From Candidatus Tityobacter terrigena (GTDB lineage: Bacteria > Vulcanimicrobiota > Vulcanimicrobiia > Vulcanimicrobiales > Vulcanimicrobiaceae), in NCBI GenBank assembly GCA_003156715.1, contig PMHO01000041.1:1-46675 (forward strand): 46,675 nt of DNA. Direction: 5' to 3'. A program made the position numbers and the translations under genes. Positions 40,998 through 46,675 of the stretch are shown here, piece by piece. The notes under the pieces are model-generated. The model made no database searches. It saw nothing but the letters and a program-made list of their open reading frames with translations, and had not been told where the DNA came from. The number at the start of each line of letters is the position of its first letter. Position 1 is the first letter of the stretch.

Positions 40998-42663
40998 AGA
41001 CGACCCTTCATTCGTTCGGAATCCTAACTATACTTCACGCGAGCCATTCGGACAAGTCGCGAGACGGCGCCGAGCCGTCCGCGCCCTCGCGGTTGCCCTT
41101 GCATTGGGTTCGCCGGCGGCTTGCGGGGGAGCCCATTCGCGCTCAACGGTCGTCCGCTTCAACGTTGCAAGCGACCCGAGCAGCCTCAATCCGCTCTTCG
41201 CCCGGCCCGATGCGGCGGGGGTCGAGCAGCAGCTCGCGCACTTGGCCTTCGAACCGTTCTTCGACCTCGACGCGCACGGCGACCGCGTCCCCGAACTCTT
41301 GGAGATCGTTCCGAGCACTGAAAACGGCGGCCTATCGGCCGACGGCCGCACGCTCGTCTATCATCTGCGCAAGGGCCTGCGCTGGAGCGACGGTGCGCCC
41401 TTAACGGCCCGCGACGTCCTTTTCACGCTCCGTGCGATTCGCGACGCGCGCAACCCGGTCGTCTCGCGAGAAGGCTACGATCTGATCGACCGCGCCGACG
41501 CGCCGGACGCGCGCACCGTGCGCTTCCATCTCGCGCGCGCCTGGGCGCCGGCGGTTGCGACATTTTTCGCATACGGGACCGCCCCGCAGTACGTCCTGCC
41601 CGAGCACGTCCTCGGCTCCCAGGGCGAGCTGACGCGCTCTCCGTTCAATGCGGCACCCGGCGTCGGCGACGGCCCTTTCGTCTTCGAGTCCTGGCGCCGC
41701 GGGGAGCGCCTGACGTATCGGGCCAATCCGCGTTACTGGCGGGGACGGCCGCAGATCGAGCGCCTCGAAATCGGAATCGTCCCCGACCCGCAGACGAACC
41801 TAACCCTGTTGCAAAGCGGTGCGGTCGACTTCAACCTGATCGCCCCGCTGCAGCAAGTAGAGCTGCGCAAGACCACCGCCGGGCTCGACTATGCCTACGC
41901 GCCGACGGCTCTGGTCGCCGGACTGGCCCTCAACCTCCGGCACCCGCCGCTCGACGATCCGGTAGTGCGCGGTGCCCTGGCGCTCGGCATCGACCGGCGC
42001 GCGCTGAGCGCCAAACTCACCTTCGGGCGCTATCCGGTGGCCGACTCGGACCGGCCGCGTTTCTCCTGGGCCTACGACCCGACCGTCTTGCAGCCGGGCT
42101 ACGACCCGGACGCGGCCGACCAGGCACTCGACTCGGCGGGTTGGCGCCGCGGCAGCGACGGCGTCCGGCGTAAGCGCGGGCGCCGCCTCGAGCTGACCTA
42201 CGTGCAGTTTCCCGAGACGACCACCGGGGTGCGGGTGGCGACCGTCGTCGAGCGCGAGCTGCGCGAACGCGGCATCGACGTGACGCTGAAGTCGATCTCG
42301 AACGCGCAGCTCTTTCTGCCCGAGCGCGGCACGCTGGCCCGCGGTGCCTTCGACATCGCTTACGTGCCGTGGTTGATGGGCGCCGACCCGGACGATCGTT
42401 TCCTGCTCGGCTGCGGCGGAGCATCGAATTACATGCGCTTTTGCGATGCGACCGTCGACCGGCTCGAAGCTGCCGCCTCCGCCGACCCCGAGCGCGAACG
42501 GCGCCGGCGCGATTACCACACGATCGACCGCATCGTGGCCCGCGACGTACCGGTGATTTACCTCTTCAATCCGAACTACGTTTACGCGTTCGCGGCGTCG
42601 CTGCGCGGATTCGCGCCGAACGGATTCACGCCCACCTGGAACGCCTACGCTTGGAGACGATGA
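40987..42663 (+). CDS. ABC-type solute-binding lipoprotein (SBP family 5, peptide/nickel type)
   Basis: A family 5 extracytoplasmic binding protein. A basic start and hydrophobic stretch lead into a lipobox (ARRRRAVRALAVALALGSPAAC). Family landmarks follow: VVRFNVASDPSSLNPLFARPD, VYHLRKGLRWSDGAPLTARDVLFTLRAI, FVFESWRRGERLTYRANPRYWRGRPQIERLEI and VRGALALGIDRRALSAKLTFG. The start is unresolved: no ATG, GTG or TTG lies in frame between 40874 and the lipobox except a TTG at 41104 that is too late. CTG at 40987 is used provisionally; ATG 40846 would run through lrp antisense. No permease or ATPase gene is nearby. It overlaps the next gene by four bases (ATGA). Confidence 0.85.
   Translation: MTVIDDPSFVRNPNYTSREPFGQVARRRRAVRALAVALALGSPAACGGAHSRSTVVRFNVASDPSSLNPLFARPDAAGVEQQLAHLAFEPFFDLDAHGDRVPELLEIVPSTENGGLSADGRTLVYHLRKGLRWSDGAPLTARDVLFTLRAIRDARNPVVSREGYDLIDRADAPDARTVRFHLARAWAPAVATFFAYGTAPQYVLPEHVLGSQGELTRSPFNAAPGVGDGPFVFESWRRGERLTYRANPRYWRGRPQIERLEIGIVPDPQTNLTLLQSGAVDFNLIAPLQQVELRKTTAGLDYAYAPTALVAGLALNLRHPPLDDPVVRGALALGIDRRALSAKLTFGRYPVADSDRPRFSWAYDPTVLQPGYDPDAADQALDSAGWRRGSDGVRRKRGRRLELTYVQFPETTTGVRVATVVERELRERGIDVTLKSISNAQLFLPERGTLARGAFDIAYVPWLMGADPDDRFLLGCGGASNYMRFCDATVDRLEAAASADPERERRRRDYHTIDRIVARDVPVIYLFNPNYVYAFAASLRGFAPNGFTPTWNAYAWRR
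41027..41055 (-). promoter_or_regulatory. Sigma-70-type promoter of the lrp-kdd-kamA operon
   Basis: On the minus strand TTGTCC (41055-41050) and TATAGT (41032-41027) are separated by exactly 17 bases. Transcription would begin near 41020, leaving a leader of about 23 bases before the lrp ATG at 40997. Both hexamers and the spacing are close to consensus. It lies over the N-terminal coding part assumed for the divergent lipoprotein gene. Confidence 0.68.
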
Positions 42664-44087
42664 TGATCGCACAACCGACCGCCGCGCTCGACGTGCGAGC
42701 GCGCTTCGACGAACAGCGGCGGGGCTATTTGGCGGAGTCCTATCCGAGCGCCGCGACCCGCATTGCGCGGCTCAACGCCCTCGAGCGAGCGATCCGGCGC
42801 CGGCGTGGCGAGATCGCGTCAGCGCTCGGCGCCGATTTCCGCAAGGCTCCCGAAGAAGTCGAAATCAGCGAGATCCGTCCGACGCTCGACGAGCTCGGGT
42901 TTGCGCGCAAGCGCCTGGTGCGTTGGATGCGGCCTAGGCGCGTGCCCACGCCGCCGATCCTGTTCGGCGCCGCGAGCGAAGTGCGCTACGAGCCGAAGGG
43001 CGTCGTGCTGATCCTCGCGCCGTGGAACTACCCCTTCTATCTCGTGATGGCGCCGCTGATCGCGGCCATCGCCGCCGGCGACCGCGCGATCGTGCGGCCG
43101 TCCGAAAAAGTGCCGCACGTGCGCGAGGTGATGGCCGCGATTGTGGCCGAGGCATTCGCCCCCGCCGAGGTTGCGCTCGTGGGCGGCGAGGTCGACACGG
43201 CAGAAGCGCTGCTCGCGTTGCCGTTCGACCACTTCTTTTTCACGGGCAGCGCGCGCGTCGGGAAACACGTGATGCACGCAGCCGCCGAGCATTTGGCATC
43301 CGTCACCCTCGAGCTCGGCGGCAAGTCGCCGGCCATCGTCGAAGCTGACGCAGATCTCACACTGGCGGCGCGGCGCATTGCCTGGGGCAAGTTTCTCAAC
43401 GACGGTCAGACGTGCGTCGCACCCGACTACGTGCTCGTGCACCAGCGCGTCGCGCGTCCCTTTATCGAGCGGATGGGCGCCAGCGTCGCCGGCATGTTCG
43501 GCCCGACCGAAGACGCACGCGCAGCCAGCTCCGATCTCACGCGTCTCGTCGACGTCGCCGCCTTCGACCGGCTGGCCGAAGTGCTCGCGCAGACGACCTC
43601 AAGCGGCGCGCGCCTCGAGCTCGGCGGGCGGCTCGAGCGCACGACCCGCTACATCGCGCCGACCGTGCTGTCGGATGTCGCCTACGATGCACCCATCATG
43701 CGCGAAGAGATCTTCGGTCCGATCCTGCCGGTGTTGCCGTACGACTCGCTCGATGCAGCGCTCGCGTTCGTCCGTTCCCGGCCCAAGCCCCTTGCGCTCT
43801 ACGCGTTCAGCCGCTCGCACCGGAGCGCCGAGCGCATCCTCGCAGCGACGAGCGCCGGCGGCTCGGCCGTCAACGACGTGGTGATGCACCTCGCCAACCC
43901 GTATTTGCCCTTCGGCGGGGTCGGCGCCAGTGGAATGGGAAGCTATCACGGCGAGTATGGCTTTCGTACGTTTTCGCACGAGCGCGCGGTCCTGCGCCAG
44001 ACGCCCTTTAGCTTGGCGCCGCTGCTCTATCCACCGTACACGCGCCGAACCCGGCGAATGCTCGCTGTGATCGACCGCTTCTTGTAG
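42660..44087 (+). CDS. Aldehyde dehydrogenase, class 3 / fatty aldehyde type
   Basis: A 475-aa NAD(P)-dependent aldehyde dehydrogenase. Landmarks are LILAPWNYPFYLVMAPLIAAIAAGD, FFTGSARVGKHVMHAAAEHLASVTLELGGKSPAIV with the general-base Glu, and the catalytic cysteine in KFLNDGQTCVAPDYVLV. The compact length and the C-terminal FGGVGASGMGSYHGEYGFRTFSHERAVL place it in the class 3 (ALDH3-like, membrane-related fatty aldehyde) group. It starts ATGATG inside the stop of the lipoprotein gene, an unexpected pairing. The substrate is unknown; a role linked to the nearby lysine genes is only possible. Confidence 0.93.
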   Translation: MMIAQPTAALDVRARFDEQRRGYLAESYPSAATRIARLNALERAIRRRRGEIASALGADFRKAPEEVEISEIRPTLDELGFARKRLVRWMRPRRVPTPPILFGAASEVRYEPKGVVLILAPWNYPFYLVMAPLIAAIAAGDRAIVRPSEKVPHVREVMAAIVAEAFAPAEVALVGGEVDTAEALLALPFDHFFFTGSARVGKHVMHAAAEHLASVTLELGGKSPAIVEADADLTLAARRIAWGKFLNDGQTCVAPDYVLVHQRVARPFIERMGASVAGMFGPTEDARAASSDLTRLVDVAAFDRLAEVLAQTTSSGARLELGGRLERTTRYIAPTVLSDVAYDAPIMREEIFGPILPVLPYDSLDAALAFVRSRPKPLALYAFSRSHRSAERILAATSAGGSAVNDVVMHLANPYLPFGGVGASGMGSYHGEYGFRTFSHERAVLRQTPFSLAPLLYPPYTRRTRRMLAVIDRFL

Positions 44088-44328
44088 CTCGAGCGCGCTC
44101 GGATGAGACGCAGATGAGAAAAAGAAGGCCGCCGGTTCTCTCGCGATTCTCACGCAGCACCACGCCGCGGCGCAGTTCTAGTCCGTTGCTAAGGTAGCAG
44201 ACGAACTCGCGGTGTACGATGACTTCACGTTCGCCGTCCCGGCCACTGCCCGGCTACGCGGAACGAACGAGATTCACCGCAACGGGTGCGTCTCCCGGAC
44301 TACTCTTTCGAGGATTCAATAAGACATA

Positions 44329-46440
44329 ATGAACAAGAACTCAGGAACGATCTGGCGCTGGCTGGCTCTGCTACCGGCGCTCGCGGTCCTTTTCGCGAGC
44401 ATGCCGGCGCTCGCTAGCGCCGACGATCAGACGCCGCCGGCCGTCGCGCGCATGAGCGTCATTTCGGGCGACGTTGTCGTGCGCCGCGGTGACTCCGGCA
44501 GCGACGTCGCGGCCAACATCAATGCTCCGCTCATGGCCGACGACTACCTTTCGACGCGGGGCGACGGTCGCGCCGAGGTCCAGATGGACGCGTCCGACGC
44601 GCTTCGCATCAGCGCCGACACCCAGCTGCGCTTCACCCAAGTCGAGAACGCCGCGCACACCCTTCAGATCGCGCAAGGGACGATCGAACTTAGCGTCTAT
44701 CGCGGGCTAGACGGACATCCCGAAATCGAGACGCCATCGGTCGCGATCCGGCCCGACGAGGCCGGCCGCTATCGCGTGAGCGTCAGCGCAAACGGCGTCA
44801 CCGAGATCACCGTCCGAGCCGGACGGGCCGACATCGTGACCCCGCAGGGAACCCAGGCGCTTGGCGTCGGCAGCACGCTGGTTGCCGAGGGACCGGCTTC
44901 AAACCCCTCGTTCCGCTCGATCGAAACCGTTGCGTTCGATTCATTCGACCAATGGAATGAGGAGCGCGACCGCGCGATCGAACGCGCCCTTGCCGACCAC
45001 AACGTCAACCAGGACATGGTCGGCGCGTCGGACCTCGATCAGTACGGTCACTGGGTCGACGTTGACGGCTACGGCGAAGTCTGGCAGCCGAACAACGAGC
45101 CGGCCGGCTGGTCCCCATACAGCGACGGTTCCTGGACCTGGGAACAGTACTACGGCTGGACCTGGGTCGGCTACGAGCCGTGGGGCTGGGCCCCCTATCA
45201 CTATGGTCGTTGGTTCTACGGCGCCAACGTGGGCTGGGCATGGTATCCCGGCCCGGCATATGTTGCCCCCGTGTGGGAACCGGCTCTGGTCGGCTTCGTC
45301 GGCTTCGGCGGCGGCTGGGGTCTTTCGATCGGCTTTGGCGGCGGATGGGGCTTCGGCACCATCGGCTGGGTGCCGCTCGGGCCTTGGGAGCCATTCCACC
45401 CGTGGTGGGGCCCTGGGTTCTGGGGCGGCCGCTGGGGCGGTAATGCCTTCGTGAACAACTTCAACATCACGAGGATCTATCAGAACGCTTCCGCTCCTCA
45501 CGGTGTGGTTGGGGTTCCGGGACGTGCCTTCGGCGACGGTAACTTCGCCCACATCGCCCCGATCGCGCCGTCGCGCTTCAGCGGAGCTACCGCGGTTCAC
45601 GGCCCATTGCCCGTGGCACCCACGGCACGGAACCTCGCCTTCAATAACCATCCGGTTGCGAGCGGCGCAGGTGCGAGCCCAGGGCGCTTCGGGTCCTTCC
45701 CGAGCCAGCCGACGGCTCCGGGACGCAGCTTGACGCAAGACCGCCAGGCGATCCAGTCGATCGCGCAACGGTCGGCGCCTTCAGCGAGCGGCAGCGAGCG
45801 CGCCGGGCAAACCGGCGGTTCGGAAGCCGGTCGCGAGGCTCCAGGTGCAAGCTCCCGTCCGGGTGAGCCGTCCGTCGGTTCGCATACCGAAAGCGGCGCA
45901 GCGGCTTCGCGGCCTGAGGGCAACTCGGCAGCGGCTTCACGCCCTGAGGGCGGCGCCGCCGCCGAGGGTCCCTGGAACCGGTTCAACGCCGAACGCGGCG
46001 GCGCTTCGACGAGCACGTCACCGGATCGCGCCGGGACGAGCGGATCCTCTGCCGAGCACGCGACCAACGCCACTACGCGTGAAGGGCCCGCGGCGGCCAC
46101 CCATGAGGGTGCGTCAGGCGGCGACTCCTGGTCGCGCTTCGGCTCCTCATCGGAGAGCCATCAGCCGGCCACCATCGAGCGCAGCTCGTCCGGCAACCCG
46201 TGGTCGAGCAACGCCTGGTCGCACCCGGCCTCAAGCGCCCGCACTCAGTCGAGCGGCTCGTCCGGATCGGGATACCGCGGTTGGGGCGGCGGCTACCAGT
46301 CGCATCCCTCTAGCCCCGGCTACTCACGCCCGAGCGCCGGCTCGTCGCACGGATACGGCCAACCGGCCAGCCATCCGCAAGCGGCGCCCGCCTCGCATAG
46401 CAGCGGCGGCGGGGGCGGCGGCGGGCATCACTCCCGCTAA
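44329..46440 (+). CDS. Large exported FecR-domain protein with DUF6600-like W/Y/G-rich region
   Basis: A 703-aa exported protein. Signal peptide (WLALLPALAVLFASMPALASAD) is followed by a FecR-like beta domain, about residues 38-190 (ARMSVISGDVVVRRGDSG ... LSTRGDGRAEVQMD ... FRSIETVAFD). From about 235 to 365 runs an aromatic/glycine-rich block (YGHWVDVDGYGEVWQP, GSWTWEQYYGWTWVGYEPWGWAPYHYGRW, GFGGGWGLSIGFGGGWGFG), matching DUF6600. The last 300 residues are low-complexity Ser/Gly/Ala/Pro with short repeats (AASRPEG twice) and end GGGGGGGHHS. It is probably a cell-surface or extracellular protein. It has no partner gene and is followed by a terminator. Confidence 0.85.
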   Translation: MNKNSGTIWRWLALLPALAVLFASMPALASADDQTPPAVARMSVISGDVVVRRGDSGSDVAANINAPLMADDYLSTRGDGRAEVQMDASDALRISADTQLRFTQVENAAHTLQIAQGTIELSVYRGLDGHPEIETPSVAIRPDEAGRYRVSVSANGVTEITVRAGRADIVTPQGTQALGVGSTLVAEGPASNPSFRSIETVAFDSFDQWNEERDRAIERALADHNVNQDMVGASDLDQYGHWVDVDGYGEVWQPNNEPAGWSPYSDGSWTWEQYYGWTWVGYEPWGWAPYHYGRWFYGANVGWAWYPGPAYVAPVWEPALVGFVGFGGGWGLSIGFGGGWGFGTIGWVPLGPWEPFHPWWGPGFWGGRWGGNAFVNNFNITRIYQNASAPHGVVGVPGRAFGDGNFAHIAPIAPSRFSGATAVHGPLPVAPTARNLAFNNHPVASGAGASPGRFGSFPSQPTAPGRSLTQDRQAIQSIAQRSAPSASGSERAGQTGGSEAGREAPGASSRPGEPSVGSHTESGAAASRPEGNSAAASRPEGGAAAEGPWNRFNAERGGASTSTSPDRAGTSGSSAEHATNATTREGPAAATHEGASGGDSWSRFGSSSESHQPATIERSSSGNPWSSNAWSHPASSARTQSSGSSGSGYRGWGGGYQSHPSSPGYSRPSAGSSHGYGQPASHPQAAPASHSSGGGGGGGHHSR

Positions 46441-46462
46441 CCCCAGTCTCGCGTAGACTCGG

Positions 46463-46494
46463 ACGGCCCGCAGGATCTCTGCGGGCCGTTTGCG
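46463..46494 (+). terminator. Rho-independent terminator after the FecR/DUF6600 gene
   Basis: ACGGCCCGCAG (46463-46473), loop GATCT and CTGCGGGCCGT (46479-46489) form a perfect 11-bp GC-rich stem, followed by a T-rich run (TTTGCGTT). It is 22 bases after the stop. Beyond it, to the end of the window (46495-46675), no gene is supported. Confidence 0.85.
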
Positions 46495-46675
46495 TTGGCT
46501 TGTCGCCGGTGGGCTCGGTTGTGCGCGGTGCGGCGGGGCGGGGGCGCAGCCGGTCTCGCTTCGCCGCTCCGGCGCATCCTGCGCCTACGCGGCTGCGCCG
46601 CGCCGCGCTCTCGCCATCCGTGGCTTCGCGCGGCGCGGAAGCCGCTCGACCGAGCGCGCCGGCGCGCACGACCGG

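Noticed and set aside
44092..44103. CGAGCGCGCTCG palindrome after the aldehyde dehydrogenase gene as a terminator
   Set aside because: The stem has no loop room and no T-run, so evidence is too weak.
46495..46675. An arginine-rich frame at the end of the window
   Set aside because: High GC gives open frames by chance, and no motif or start signal supports it. The sequence after the terminator is left unassigned.

Overview
The window is high-GC DNA (roughly two thirds G+C by eye), densely packed, from a bacterium that encodes MreB, an LptA-like LPS-export protein, and many exported and membrane proteins, so a rod-shaped diderm is likely. The gene mix suits an uncultured lineage such as Candidatus Eremiobacterota (WPS-2): a Bacillus-type RsbV/RsbW/SigB cassette in a diderm, secreted proteins with G-V-Y-G repeats, and a fused 2-oxoglutarate dehydrogenase. 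That placement is inference; a marker-gene tree would settle it.

Layout. 1-11.7 kb (+): end of mreB, then tsaC, an LptA-like protein, rarA, a cysteine desulfurase, a DUF948 (YtxG-like) and a YtxH-like protein, an RsbV/RsbW/sigma-factor cassette with a 43-aa membrane protein, alaS, an exported protein and an amidase. 11.7-14 kb (-): serA and a histidine phosphatase. 14-18 kb (+): three coupled polytopic membrane proteins, a DUF2723 protein and two tandem paralogs. 18-23.5 kb (-): an accessory locus with a 996-aa AfsR/SARP-type regulator between two paralogous secreted repeat proteins. Each secreted gene has the same SARP-like promoter: two TGGGACG heptamers 11 bp apart, then a -10 box 9 bp downstream. 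23.6-25.3 kb (-): a DUF255 thioredoxin-like protein. 25.4-29.4 kb (+): an NHEJ cluster (ligase with phosphoesterase domain, separate LigD-type polymerase, Ku) with a LexA-type palindrome before ku. 29.5-32.7 kb (-): MFS transporter, SDR-like protein and HtrA-type protease. Then tRNA-Leu(CAG) and a cupredoxin. 33.6-38 kb (+): a 1344-aa E2-E1 2-oxoglutarate dehydrogenase fusion with its own lipoyl domain, and a small membrane protein. 38-41 kb (-): lrp-kdd-kamA, a partial lysine catabolic operon. 41-44 kb (+): a solute-binding lipoprotein coupled to an aldehyde dehydrogenase. 44.3-46.4 kb (+): a large exported FecR/DUF6600 protein followed by a clear terminator.

How it works together. Adjacent genes often share stop and start codons (GTGA or ATGA), so translational coupling is common. 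The best candidate for an undescribed system is the 18-23.5 kb locus. The regulator's family is known to bind heptamer direct repeats with an 11-bp period just upstream of a -10 element. Exactly that architecture sits before both secreted paralogs, one of which is probably cotranscribed with the regulator, so the module looks self-amplifying. Second in interest are the possible SOS control of ku and the unusual domain content of the 2-oxoglutarate dehydrogenase fusion.
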